From: Hermodarchaeum sp048939595
GTDB taxonomy: Archaea > Asgardarchaeota > Hermodarchaeia > Hermodarchaeales > Hermodarchaeaceae
Reading direction: 5' to 3'
NCBI GenBank assembly: GCA_048939595.1
Contig: JBHLPI010000073.1
Location: forward strand, 1 to 10,552
DNA: 10,552 nt
In this document: piece by piece, positions 1 to 7,610 of the stretch
Layout: the number at the start of each line of letters is the position of its first letter
Numbering within the stretch: position 1 is the first letter of the stretch
Notes under the pieces: model-generated
The model's input: only the letters and a program-made list of their open reading frames with translations
Told to the model about the DNA's origin: nothing
The model's database searches: none
Position numbers and translations under genes: made by a program

Positions 1-339
1 CATACAAATCGCATAACCCATACTCTCTTTCACACGAATCGTTCCCCTTTCAGCCGCCTCTCGGAAACGGCGCATCGTCGCAAACCCGGTTTTGGTCATC
101 ACACCTAGAAAGTAAAATTCAAGGTCTGAAACTGAGCCTGCTCCAATGAGTTGATCAACACCAATACTACCAGGTGCACTTACTATTCTTAGCTTCTTAA
201 CCTGTGCACGAATAATCTCATGGATTGCAGCCATGGGCAATCGATTAGCTAGAATTCCCTCCAAATAGATGTGGCTCCCTACCGTGATGTTCTGTTCTAT
301 TAGATTTGCCAAGGAAGTAATTTTACTAGATGCGGTCAT
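1..339 (-). CDS. CoA-transferase family I, alpha subunit (GctA-like), N-terminal 113 residues
   Basis: Not complete: the gene starts with ATG at 339 and is still open at base 1. The translation begins MTASSKITSLANLIEQN and continues through G-S-H-I-Y-L-E-G, A-I-H-E-I-I-R, S-A-P-G-S-I-G-V-D-Q-L-I-G-A-G and R-R-F-R-E-A-A-E-R-G. This order matches the alpha subunit of glutaconate/3-oxoacid-type CoA-transferases (Pfam CoA_trans). These enzymes move CoA between an acyl-CoA and a free acid in the cytoplasm. The catalytic glutamate lies in the beta subunit in this family, which would be expected further left, outside the window. An in-frame TGA sits two codons before the ATG (345-343), so this start is the first possible one. 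Only a weak AAGGG lies upstream. The CorA-like gene ends 55 bases before it on the same strand. The family is clear; the acid substrate cannot be told from this fragment. Confidence 0.85.
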   Translation of the reverse strand, partial: MTASSKITSLANLIEQNITVGSHIYLEGILANRLPMAAIHEIIRAQVKKLRIVSAPGSIGVDQLIGAGSVSDLEFYFLGVMTKTGFATMRRFREAAERGTIRVKESMGYAICM

Positions 340-394
340 AATTCAATCGCCCTTGATGTTTGGTTCCTCAGGTCTTCAGAGCTTGGAGAGGTTC

Positions 395-1411
395 TTATTT
401 CGCATCTCGAGGAGGTGCGGAGGTTCGAACCCAGCCTTTCCTTATTACCCACGCGATGGGGATAAGGATTGCAGGAATCAAGATTAATAATTGGATTTGC
501 CATGTATAGATTGGAATCCCGTTTGGAAGATAGAATATTGGGAATGGCCAAAAGACATTAGACATACCCAAAATATTTGCTACCAGAGAGGGTACAGCAA
601 CAGTTACGGTGATCGCAGTAAGGATGACAATGATTCGGTTCAACCGATTGGCGAGTAAAATCGAATGCAGTGAGACTAGATCCGTCAAATTTCGGGCATT
701 GATTTCTAGGGCTTGTTGTTGGCGTTCTAACTCGCCGATTGTTATGTCAAGCAATGCTCTTAGTTCCTCACTGAGTTTAAGGTTTCGCGGAACATGTTGC
801 AGCATCATGCCAACAAAATTTCGTTGGGTTGTTAGATGCTGATAGAATTCATTTTGAAGGGCGCGGATTCGTTGGATTTCTGCTAATAAGGTGTTAATGC
901 TGATATCCGCATATTTCGATTCCAGTTCCTTAGTTGCGTTAACAATTTGGTTAATGATTAGGATATTCCTCTCAATGAGTTCTTGAACAATACGAACGGC
1001 AACCAATGAAGGTGAAATTTCCATTCCAGCAGTTACAAGGTTTCGTAGCGTTTGTTCTACTTCTTCAACGGCATCCGGCGGAATGTTCTTTCCAACTGTG
1101 GCTACTATTTTCTCTCCTAAAAGAATTAAGACGGGTTCTGAATGTTGGACTGGTTTGGCCACAATAGTGGGAACATGGAAGGCTGAGTACTCATAGAAGC
1201 GGTGATAGCGACCTTCAAGAGTTCGTTCAAAAACCCGTGAAAGGCTTTTGGGATCAACAGATAAAAACAATCCGAGCTGATTATATTCTTCCCCGGTTGG
1301 GTCTATTACAGAAAGCCAAATGAAGTCTGTATCACGCCAAATTTTTTGAAAATCCTCATTTTTTGCCAGTTTACGAAACTCATCTTTTTGGGTGTAATAC
1401 ATTTGGATCAT
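395..1411 (-). CDS. CorA-family divalent-cation transporter-like membrane protein with altered GMN signature
   Basis: 338 residues with the CorA layout. A soluble alpha/beta N-terminal part (about 1-110) has F-I-W-L-S-V-I-D-P-T near residues 30-40. A long helical stalk (about 115-255) follows, then two C-terminal membrane segments (about 259-281 and 302-323) and a short basic tail. In CorA proteins, which form pentameric Mg2+/Co2+ channels in the cytoplasmic membrane, the first membrane helix ends in Gly-Met-Asn. Here the same place reads L-G-M-S-N (G282, M283, S284), so the Asn is replaced by Ser unless S284 is an insertion. The upstream N-R-I-I-V-I-L-T (258-265) matches the usual N-x-x-M-K-x-L-T. 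The ATG at 1411 is supported by GGAGGG at 1428-1423, 11 bases upstream. Fold assignment is confident; magnesium transport is not, because the signature is changed. Confidence 0.82.
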   Translation of the reverse strand: MIQMYYTQKDEFRKLAKNEDFQKIWRDTDFIWLSVIDPTGEEYNQLGLFLSVDPKSLSRVFERTLEGRYHRFYEYSAFHVPTIVAKPVQHSEPVLILLGEKIVATVGKNIPPDAVEEVEQTLRNLVTAGMEISPSLVAVRIVQELIERNILIINQIVNATKELESKYADISINTLLAEIQRIRALQNEFYQHLTTQRNFVGMMLQHVPRNLKLSEELRALLDITIGELERQQQALEINARNLTDLVSLHSILLANRLNRIIVILTAITVTVAVPSLVANILGMSNVFWPFPIFYLPNGIPIYTWQIQLLILIPAILIPIAWVIRKGWVRTSAPPRDAK

Positions 1412-1496
1412 TTGACTTTGAACCCTCCGATAATCAGGAGGTGTAGTTCATGTATGTATTGGAGGGGGTATTAAAAGATTGAAAACCTACCTTCTT

Positions 1497-2591
1497 TTAC
1501 TTGGCGCGTCGTGATACTGTTACGGTCTCACCCTTCAATTCCAATAATCCTGCGCGAACCAGTTCCTGAACTCGGCGTCGAGTCTCGTAGACACCAACAC
1601 CAAGGACTTTACTGAGCTCCTCGAGGGTTCGCTGACCCGTTTCACGGACTAACATGTAAATTCGATATTTGGGATCTTTTTCAAGAGCTTTCTTCAACTG
1701 TCCAAGCTCAACTTCAGAATCAGTGACTCGCCGACGCAATACAGTTGTGTCTTGCACTGCTTCACGTTGCACAATACCCACAGTTCGGAGTTGGGACGCT
1801 TCGGCTTGAGCATCTTGAGCGATATCCTTCTTCACAAGTATATCCTTTTGCAGAGCTACTAATTCTTCATCCCGCTTTTTCATGACCTCACGTAATTTTC
1901 CAAGTCGTTCAGCCATGGCTTCCAGCTGATCTAAAAGATGTTGTTCTCTATCTTTCGCAGTCTTCCCGGCTACTTTTAGGTCCTCTTCTAATTTCGCACT
2001 TGTTTCTTCTGTTGAAGCCAATTGTGTGGCCAGCTCTTTGAGCTCTTTGGATTTCTCTTTATTACTTACCTTCAAATCATTGATTTGTACCTGTAATCGA
2101 GATATCTGTTCTTGGCGTTCAGCATTGTCTGTGTTAGCTTGGTCCAGTTGCGCAGTGAGTTCTTTAACCTGCTCTGATAGGGCATTTTTCTTAGTATTAA
2201 TCTCCTCAACTTGCTGAAGCAGATCTGCCACTTGTAAGGAAGGCTTTGGTTGGTCTTCCAAAATCAGTTCTCTATCAGTTGTAGCAAAATCGTCTTCACT
2301 TTCAACAGGGGAAGGTTCCTCGGCTTCGGCACTCATTTCCACTGGTTCGCCATTGGGAGGTTCTAAAATTGCTTCATCTTTATGGGTTTGAGGTTCCATT
2401 TCTACTGGCTCATCACTGGGTGTGGCATCCACTTCTTCATCAGAAGGTTGCTCGATGGTCATTTCTGAATCTTCTATTGGTAACTTCTCAACCGTGTCTA
2501 CTGTCTCGTCCCTTAGCTGCGATTCCTGTTTTCGGTATCTCCATTTCTTGTCAGAAGAATTGCTTGGTTCCTCAGGTAACTCAGTTGGCAT
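1497..2591 (-). CDS. Acidic coiled-coil protein with C-terminal winged helix-turn-helix
   Basis: Unrecognised protein of 364 residues with three visible parts. Residues 1 to about 115 are acidic, rich in E, D, P and S and probably disordered, with a repeated E-P-V-E-M motif near 61 and 82. Residues about 120-300 are a long heptad-like coiled coil rich in E, K, Q and L. Residues about 305-364 look like a winged helix-turn-helix: L-V-R-E-T-G-Q-R-T-L-E-E-L-S, then L-G-V-G-V-Y-E-T-R-R-R-V-Q-E-L as the likely recognition helix, then a G-L-L-E-L wing. The frame can be extended to a TTG at 2636, adding 15 residues, but that codon has no ribosome-binding site. The ATG at 2591 has AGGGGA 6 bases upstream and is preferred. 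It could bind DNA as an elongated dimer, or use the winged helix for protein contacts. It follows the SHMT-like gene by 116 bases on the same strand. No function is claimed. Confidence 0.8.
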   Translation of the reverse strand: MPTELPEEPSNSSDKKWRYRKQESQLRDETVDTVEKLPIEDSEMTIEQPSDEEVDATPSDEPVEMEPQTHKDEAILEPPNGEPVEMSAEAEEPSPVESEDDFATTDRELILEDQPKPSLQVADLLQQVEEINTKKNALSEQVKELTAQLDQANTDNAERQEQISRLQVQINDLKVSNKEKSKELKELATQLASTEETSAKLEEDLKVAGKTAKDREQHLLDQLEAMAERLGKLREVMKKRDEELVALQKDILVKKDIAQDAQAEASQLRTVGIVQREAVQDTTVLRRRVTDSEVELGQLKKALEKDPKYRIYMLVRETGQRTLEELSKVLGVGVYETRRRVQELVRAGLLELKGETVTVSRRAK

Positions 2592-2597
2592 AAGACT

Positions 2598-2603
2598 TCC
2601 CCT
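2598..2603 (-). promoter_or_regulatory. Shine-Dalgarno site that decides the start of the coiled-coil/wHTH gene
   Basis: Read on the minus strand the bases are AGGGGA, ending 6 bases before the ATG at 2591. Upstream of the alternative TTG start at 2636 there is only a T-rich run and no purine-rich site. This favours the shorter, 364-residue product. Confidence 0.6.
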
Positions 2604-2707
2604 ATCAGGTACTAGACTATCAAGTAGCGTAGTCAAAAAACTTTGTGGCGGGCTCTTTGAGAAGAACAGAATCTGCGTATCACAAAATGGTCTCTTTTCC
2701 GGTTTGA

Positions 2708-3901
2708 TTATAGTTTTTGATCAAAACAGTAGATTGGTTTTTGGAATTGGCGGGTAAGTGAATGGACTTCAGCTTTGATTTTCTTTGATGTCTCGCCTTG
2801 AAGACATCTTGCGATTAGGTTTGCGATGGTTGGCATCTGATTGGTTTTCATTCCTCGACGGGTTACCTCCTGAGATCCTAAACGGACGCCCGCATCCGCA
2901 ATGATGTCCGAAGCTTCTAATTGGGCACACATGGTTTGTCCCTGATTCAGGTTGTCGGTGTGTAATAAGACTTGGTGTGATTTTGTATACTCCCAAGCTT
3001 CTCCGACTAGAGGAATTTTGTTTTCTGCTAGTTCTTTTGCTAACCACTGCGAATTGAGTACAACTTGTTTTGCATAATCTTTACCAAAGGCAAGGAGTTC
3101 TGTGAGGGCAATACCTAGCGCTGCCACTCGATGGTGATGGTAGTTATCGACTAACACCGGATTTGGACGTAAAGTAAAATCGATTTGCTCAGCAAGTTCA
3201 GGATCGTTTTTAACTAGGACAATACCGCCTTGCGGACCAAAAAGTGTCTTATGTGTGCTTCCGAGCAGGACTTGTGCGCCTTCTTGAAAGGGATCCTGAA
3301 ATTGACCACCCGCGATTAACCCAAGAACATGCGAGCCATCATAGACCAGAATCGTACCTACTTCTCGGCATATTTTTGCTAATTCGGACACTGGATGTGG
3401 CTTCAAAATAATACTTGCGCCTAAAATGAGGAGTTTAGGACGATTTTGTTCAACCTTTTGAATCGCCCCCTGAATATCCATCGAATAATTGTCAGCAAGA
3501 TAAGGGAGATACTTAACCTTTAACGGGAATCGGGCTTGCAAGTTTAGCGGGTATCCGCCGTTATTAAAATGCGAAATTAGAATGGAATCATTGGGCTGAC
3601 ATAATCCCATGATCACAGCCATTAGAGAAAGGTGCCCTGATAAGGGTCGAACATTTGCATATTTTGCATGAAACAGTTTCTTTGCAGCATCGATAGCAAT
3701 TTCTTCCACTTTAACAGAGTACTTCTGTCCTCCATACCATGGCTCATCCCACGCATATCGATGGCCAAAATCTGATGCCAACATGGTTCGGACTTGTGGG
3801 CTTGTCAGATTCTCTGATGGGATAAGATTCAGGCAGTGTTGCCGCCAGTCCTCGTGATTGCGCATTGTGGAATAAATTTCTTGAGCAATTTCAGCACACA
3901 T
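2708..3901 (-). CDS. Serine hydroxymethyltransferase-like PLP enzyme (fold type I), probably not a canonical GlyA
   Basis: 397 residues with clear SHMT ancestry: L-I-P-S-E-N-L-T-S-P (26-35), Y-G-G-Q-K-Y (56-61), N-V-R-P-L-S-G (83-89), D188 and H191 in D-G-S-H-V-L-G-L, the PLP lysine K218 in G-S-T-H-K-T-L-F-G-P-Q-G-G, and carboxylate-binding R340 in V-R-L-G with T-R-R-G after it. Several SHMT hallmarks are missing. The Glu of the A-E-G-Y-P-G motif aligns with W51. The PLP-stacking His of G-G-H-L-T-H-G is Tyr (G-G-Y, Y117). The P-G-G-Q-G-G-P loop is absent (R-P-N-P-V-L-V-D, followed by three His at 255-257). The loop before the final Arg is shorter than in E. coli GlyA. The protein is also shorter than the usual 415-430 residues. 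PLP binding and C-alpha chemistry on an amino acid are likely; folate-dependent serine-glycine exchange is doubtful. An aldolase-type reaction is one alternative. ATG 3901 is the only ATG/GTG/TTG start between the in-frame stop at 3949-3947 and the conserved region. Confidence 0.82.
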   Translation of the reverse strand: MCAEIAQEIYSTMRNHEDWRQHCLNLIPSENLTSPQVRTMLASDFGHRYAWDEPWYGGQKYSVKVEEIAIDAAKKLFHAKYANVRPLSGHLSLMAVIMGLCQPNDSILISHFNNGGYPLNLQARFPLKVKYLPYLADNYSMDIQGAIQKVEQNRPKLLILGASIILKPHPVSELAKICREVGTILVYDGSHVLGLIAGGQFQDPFQEGAQVLLGSTHKTLFGPQGGIVLVKNDPELAEQIDFTLRPNPVLVDNYHHHRVAALGIALTELLAFGKDYAKQVVLNSQWLAKELAENKIPLVGEAWEYTKSHQVLLHTDNLNQGQTMCAQLEASDIIADAGVRLGSQEVTRRGMKTNQMPTIANLIARCLQGETSKKIKAEVHSLTRQFQKPIYCFDQKL

Positions 3902-4018
3902 GATAAAACGACCCCAAAACTGGTCATTGTGAATTCTAGTATTCCCTTAATTAGAATGTATGTGGTTGAACAAGCTTTTTCAATACTAACACCGGAAGGC
4001 TCACCTTAACTGCAGGCG
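3902..4018. promoter_or_regulatory. Divergent intergenic region between the SHMT-like and MFS genes
   Basis: These 117 bases separate two genes that point away from each other, so promoters for both should lie here. An AT-rich patch (CTTAATTAGAAT, 3945-3956) is the best TATA-like candidate. Neither gene has a strong Shine-Dalgarno sequence: GGGG lies some 10 bases before the SHMT-like ATG, and only GCAGGCG precedes the MFS ATG. No convincing operator was found. Confidence 0.35.
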
Positions 4019-5299
4019 ATGATTTTGACGGAAGACCCCGCTACTGAAGAGGAGCCACTAAGCCAGCAACGGCTTCAGGTAGCGACACTCTGGTCTTCTT
4101 GGCAAGTTGGCGCAAATCTCCTATGGGCTTATACTGGTGTCCTCGCCGTTGATCTCGGGGCAACAGGGGTACAACAAAGCACTGTAACCGGTGTTCAAAC
4201 CCTCGGTAATGCTTCTATGCAGTGGGCATGGGGAAGCTTAACCGATCGGTTTGGCCGACGTCCATTCCTGTTCTTAGGTTTATTTGCCATTGGCTTGACA
4301 GCTGCCCTTGTCCCTTTTGCGACGAATGCCTGGCAGCTCATCCTGCTATTATTGGTTCCAACTATCATCGGAAGCGCTGCAATCCCCGCCTGGAATGGTC
4401 TCCTTGGGGATCTTACCACAATGGCTGGAAGGGGGCGATTTGTGGGAATCATAACAGCAATCGGAACAATAGCCTCAGCTGTTTCTCTCGTTTTTGTAGG
4501 CTTTTTCGCTGTTTCTATAGGATTAGTGGGTCTAGCTCAGTATCAAGTGCCAATGTATACTGGGGCTATTTCGATGGTTATCGCTGTTATTTGTGTTTTA
4601 GTGTTAAATGAAACCATCCGCCCATCAAAACGGCGCTTATTTCAGATTCGGAACTCAATTAAACGAACGCCACGCTTTGGGCGATTCTTAATCATTAATA
4701 CGATTTTCTTTGCTGCCATGGGCGCAGCCTGGCCGCTTTTTCCCATTATTACACGAGGTATTCTTAACATCGATTTGTTTTACATTGCTCTTTTCACAGC
4801 GGTGTTTAGTGTCAGTTCAGGGGTTGCACAACTCTCTGGGGGGTTCCTCACTGATCGGTATGGCCGAAAACCCATTATCTTCATAAGTCGCACTATCATC
4901 TTTGTCGCTCCACTCTCGCATACACTTGGCGCTATTACAGGCAACTTTTGGTTCCTTTTACCAAGTAATATTGCTGGAGGATTTCTAACAGGATTATTCA
5001 TTGTTAGTAGCACTGCATGGCTCCTTGATTCGGCTCCTAAGGTATATCGAGGAACCGTCGTTGCGCTCTTCAACTTCTTCACGGGGCTTAGTGCTTTTTG
5101 TGCTGCCATGGTTTCTGGTTTTCTTTTAGATTTCTTGGTATTGTCTCTTCCTTATGCAACCGCTGTTATTATGATGATGCTAACTATAGTTGTAATTCGA
5201 ATCATTGCATCCATGGGATATCTTGCCATCAACGAGACTCTCATTAAGGTACACGCTCCCACAGTGCCTCCGATTCCAGGACCCGAAAGGGCTCCCTAA
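4019..5299 (+). CDS. Major facilitator superfamily transporter
   Basis: 426 residues, mostly hydrophobic, consistent with 12 membrane helices in two halves in the cytoplasmic membrane. The MFS motif A appears twice. The first copy is G-S-L-T-D-R-F-G-R-R at 72-81, between helices 2 and 3. The second, G-G-F-L-T-D-R-Y-G-R-K-P at 274-285, is at the matching place in the second half. The basic loop R-P-S-K-R-R-L-F-Q near 201-209 fits the central cytoplasmic loop. P-A-W-N-G-L-L-G-D (123-131) followed by G-R-G-R-F-V-G is the loop typical of bacterial and archaeal drug-efflux or sugar-type members. An in-frame TAA at 4007-4009 makes ATG 4019 the first start. The tail (about 408-426) is polar and proline-rich. 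The substrate cannot be predicted, and no neighbour points to one. Its stop codon lies 2 bases from the stop of the opposing M20 gene. Confidence 0.9.
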   Translation: MILTEDPATEEEPLSQQRLQVATLWSSWQVGANLLWAYTGVLAVDLGATGVQQSTVTGVQTLGNASMQWAWGSLTDRFGRRPFLFLGLFAIGLTAALVPFATNAWQLILLLLVPTIIGSAAIPAWNGLLGDLTTMAGRGRFVGIITAIGTIASAVSLVFVGFFAVSIGLVGLAQYQVPMYTGAISMVIAVICVLVLNETIRPSKRRLFQIRNSIKRTPRFGRFLIINTIFFAAMGAAWPLFPIITRGILNIDLFYIALFTAVFSVSSGVAQLSGGFLTDRYGRKPIIFISRTIIFVAPLSHTLGAITGNFWFLLPSNIAGGFLTGLFIVSSTAWLLDSAPKVYRGTVVALFNFFTGLSAFCAAMVSGFLLDFLVLSLPYATAVIMMMLTIVVIRIIASMGYLAINETLIKVHAPTVPPIPGPERAP

Positions 5300-5301
5300 G
5301 C

Positions 5302-6633
5302 TTATGAAGGTGAGTGAAGAGCTCGAACTAGCTTGGTATAAAATTTTGCCGTCCGAGGAATAGATGCGAGGAGAACATGTTCATCGGAACCATGGATTCC
5401 ATATCCAATTGGACCGAAATCAATGGCTTGAATAGGACGGTCCGTAAAATGCCGAGTATCACTTGCTCCCCCTAATTCAATGGGGCTAGTCTTTTGTCCC
5501 AACTCTTGAGCAATTTTCTGTGCGACTTGGACTACTCGGGAATTGGTAGGCGTATTCATGAAAGCTTTCCCTAATCGTACTTTCAATTGGTAGTCAATAC
5601 CCATGAGTTTCTCAGCTAATACTGCGTTCAAAGCTTTCTTCACTGTCTGAACATCATTGGTCATTGCACGACCATCGAAATAGACCTCCCACCGATTTTC
5701 ACGGTCATAAAGTAAATTTGGACAAAAGGTAATCCCATAATCGCTTAGATTCGTAGCAAACTGCACTCGGGAAATCGGGAGTAAAGCTTGTAGAAGCATG
5801 GTGAGATTTCGATCTATCTTGTGGGTTTCCTGGGATGCATGAGCTTGAGGGTTGATAACTTCTAACTCAAACCAGTCTGGGACTACATTACTCTTTACAT
5901 AACTACCTGCAGTTGAGGCAACCCGAAGGTGTGAGTTATGAAGCAAAAAATTCGACGCCGCGAGGAGGGCATGGCGGTCGACACCAGGTAAGAAATAAGC
6001 TGAATGCCGAGATGCTCTCCCAACGTAGTCGGTAGTGAATCGCTGTGTTTCGACGGCTCCATCACACTGTATAGGTTGTTGTGGAACATTAATTGTGACC
6101 GAAACCGTGTTCCGACGACGAGTAACAACCTGCATGCCCACCCCATCTGCGGTAACCAAATAATTAGGAAACAGATTCTGTTTTTCCAGCTTTGCCCGTA
6201 CTACAGTGGCTCCATTGGCACCACCAATTTCCTCATCGCCGGTCATCGCAAAAGCTACAGTTCCCTTTATCTTATGGTGACGGATCTCTTCAGCAGTTAG
6301 GAGAAGTGCCGTCGTATTTCCCTTATCATCGGCGGTTCCTCGACCATAGCCAAATCCGTCGCGCCTGGTTAATTCAAAAGGGTCAGTGGTCCATCCTGGG
6401 CCAACGGGGACTACGTCAAAGTGAGAGATAAGTAAGGTTACTGGGCGGCTTTTCCCATAAATTGCTAGAACAGAATAAAACCCGTTTTTTTCAAGAATCA
6501 TAGAATCGTAACCGATTTCAGACAGCTTCTCATGTAGGAATTCGGGGCACTCCCTGGTCGGGCGTATCTCTTTTGTCGGATCATTAACCGTGGGGAATGC
6601 AATGAGTTTCTGCAGGATATTCAGATAATCCAT
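5302..6633 (-). CDS. M20-family zinc peptidase / deacylase (ArgE/DapE/carboxypeptidase-like)
   Basis: 443 residues, usual length for family M20, which hydrolyses dipeptides, C-terminal residues or N-acyl amino acids with two zinc ions. The catalytic set looks complete: H71 and D73 in S-H-F-D-V-V-P-V-G-P-G-W, the bridging Asp D102 in R-G-T-A-D-D-K-G, the general base E134 and ligand E135 in T-G-D-E-E-I-G-G, D163 in T-A-D-G-V-G, and H414 in Y-G-I-H-G-S-D-E-H. The middle (about 185-350) is the lid/dimerisation domain with S-R-H-S-A-Y-F near 208-214. No signal peptide, so cytoplasmic. An in-frame TAA two codons upstream fixes the ATG at 6633, and GGAG lies 10 bases before it. The methionine aminopeptidase gene ends only 18 bases upstream, so the two are probably one transcript. 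The family is certain; a choice between ArgE, DapE or a dipeptidase is not possible from motifs alone. Confidence 0.92.
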   Translation of the reverse strand: MDYLNILQKLIAFPTVNDPTKEIRPTRECPEFLHEKLSEIGYDSMILEKNGFYSVLAIYGKSRPVTLLISHFDVVPVGPGWTTDPFELTRRDGFGYGRGTADDKGNTTALLLTAEEIRHHKIKGTVAFAMTGDEEIGGANGATVVRAKLEKQNLFPNYLVTADGVGMQVVTRRRNTVSVTINVPQQPIQCDGAVETQRFTTDYVGRASRHSAYFLPGVDRHALLAASNFLLHNSHLRVASTAGSYVKSNVVPDWFELEVINPQAHASQETHKIDRNLTMLLQALLPISRVQFATNLSDYGITFCPNLLYDRENRWEVYFDGRAMTNDVQTVKKALNAVLAEKLMGIDYQLKVRLGKAFMNTPTNSRVVQVAQKIAQELGQKTSPIELGGASDTRHFTDRPIQAIDFGPIGYGIHGSDEHVLLASIPRTAKFYTKLVRALHSPS

Positions 6634-6651
6634 TAGTTATTCGCTCCATTT

Positions 6652-7587
6652 TTATGGGGATAAAGTCGTGACTGTGCATCCTTGTTTTTCCACAATAATT
6701 GTATGCTCTGCTTGTGCGATAGAACTTCGATCTCGAAGCCCTAACACAGCATAATTGTGAACACATCCTTGGTTTGTTAGTTCGTCTAATGTCTGGATGA
6801 TTTGGCTTGGTTCTACAAATTTTGTCATCCAACGAGAAGCAAAAGGAAGCTGCGCAAATTCAACCTTCATCTGACTGTAAAGCTGTCGTAACCCGGCGTC
6901 CTTGGGATTGCGACCACGGGCAAACCCGAAAATGTGTCCTGGTTCCAGATTATCAACTCGGGGATTTCGACTATAGGTTGCAAAGGGTTCAATCGCTACC
7001 ACCATGTTTTCCACTAAACGTGGGGAGGTCACACGGTTGATTGAATTGGTGACAGAGGGAACCGAGATTCCTGCGTGCAAGTTGAACTGCTCTATACTAT
7101 GGCCTGTCAGATTCTCAATTGCCCGTGTGTTTGCCCTAATCATAGCTTTAGAGATGGCTTGTGAAATCTGCCATATACGGATACCAGCTCGCGCCACCTT
7201 AAGCGCCGCTTCTAATCCAGCTTCAGCTCCAATAATGAGCTGCTGGAATGATTCATCATCTCCCACTAGGACTGTTCGAGCAGTATCTGCAACATACCCG
7301 TCGATATGCACTCCTAAATCAATCTTGACCAGAGCTAAATCTGGCACTTGAGCTGTATCGTCGATACTAGGGGTGTAATGGGCTGCATGATGATTGATTG
7401 AAATGTTGATTGGAAAAGCCGGTTTTCCTCCCAATTCCAGAATCTTTCGTTCCCCGGCTTCAGCGATTACCAGTAATGAGGTTCTTGTCTTCACGAGGTC
7501 ACAGGTGAATGTAAGGGCTTTCGCTGCAATTTTACCTGCTTCTAAAAGCTTTCCACGAACTTTGTCAAGCTTTTCGGTACCAACCAT
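6652..7587 (-). CDS. map: Methionine aminopeptidase, type II (archaeal/eukaryotic form)
   Basis: 311 residues, close to the roughly 295 of Pyrococcus MetAP. The enzyme removes the initiator methionine from nascent proteins in the cytoplasm using two metal ions. All five ligands of the pita-bread fold are visible: D90 (K-I-D-L-G), D101 (V-A-D-T-A-R-T), H163 (N-L-T-G-H-S-I), E200 (A-I-E-P-F-A-T) and E294 (Q-A-E-H-T-I-I-V). The substrate-site histidines H70 (A-A-H-Y-T-P) and H171 (L-H-A-G) are present too. The insert between H163 and E294, including the helical stretch about 230-290, is the one that marks type II. It lacks the long charged N-terminal extension of eukaryotic MetAP2, as archaeal forms do. 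An in-frame TGA three codons upstream (7596-7594) fixes ATG 7587. There is no clear Shine-Dalgarno site, suggesting a short or leaderless 5' end. It is followed closely by the M20 gene. Confidence 0.95.
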   Translation of the reverse strand: MVGTEKLDKVRGKLLEAGKIAAKALTFTCDLVKTRTSLLVIAEAGERKILELGGKPAFPINISINHHAAHYTPSIDDTAQVPDLALVKIDLGVHIDGYVADTARTVLVGDDESFQQLIIGAEAGLEAALKVARAGIRIWQISQAISKAMIRANTRAIENLTGHSIEQFNLHAGISVPSVTNSINRVTSPRLVENMVVAIEPFATYSRNPRVDNLEPGHIFGFARGRNPKDAGLRQLYSQMKVEFAQLPFASRWMTKFVEPSQIIQTLDELTNQGCVHNYAVLGLRDRSSIAQAEHTIIVEKQGCTVTTLSP

Positions 7588-7610
7588 TATACTTCAATCC
7601 AATATGGCCA

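Noticed and set aside
1412..1496. Possible small gene or RNA between the CorA-like and coiled-coil genes
   Set aside because: In 85 bases no open frame with a ribosome-binding site of its own and no tRNA-like fold was seen. It holds only the CorA-like gene's GGAGGG site and a T-rich patch after the upstream stop.
2592..2636. Fifteen-residue N-terminal extension of the coiled-coil/wHTH gene from TTG 2636
   Set aside because: The TTG lacks any purine-rich site upstream, whereas ATG 2591 has AGGGGA at a good distance.
2635..2641. T-run (read on the minus strand) after the SHMT-like gene as a terminator
   Set aside because: It is a single short T-run without a stable hairpin, some 70 bases past the stop. 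It could equally be part of the promoter of the next gene.
2422..2757. Plus-strand open frame of 111 codons across the start of the coiled-coil/wHTH gene
   Set aside because: It is antisense to the acidic region of a well-supported gene, its translation is rich in Ser and Cys with no domain, and it has no ribosome-binding site.
3931..3944. GAAT-TCTAGT-ATTC inverted repeat in the SHMT-like/MFS gap
   Set aside because: The arms are only 4 bases and overlap a chance GAATTC; too weak to call an operator.
4222..4611. Plus-strand open frame of 129 codons inside the MFS gene
   Set aside because: It is a shifted frame of the transporter. The translation is Cys/Ser/Trp-rich and patternless, while the main frame has MFS motifs in both halves.
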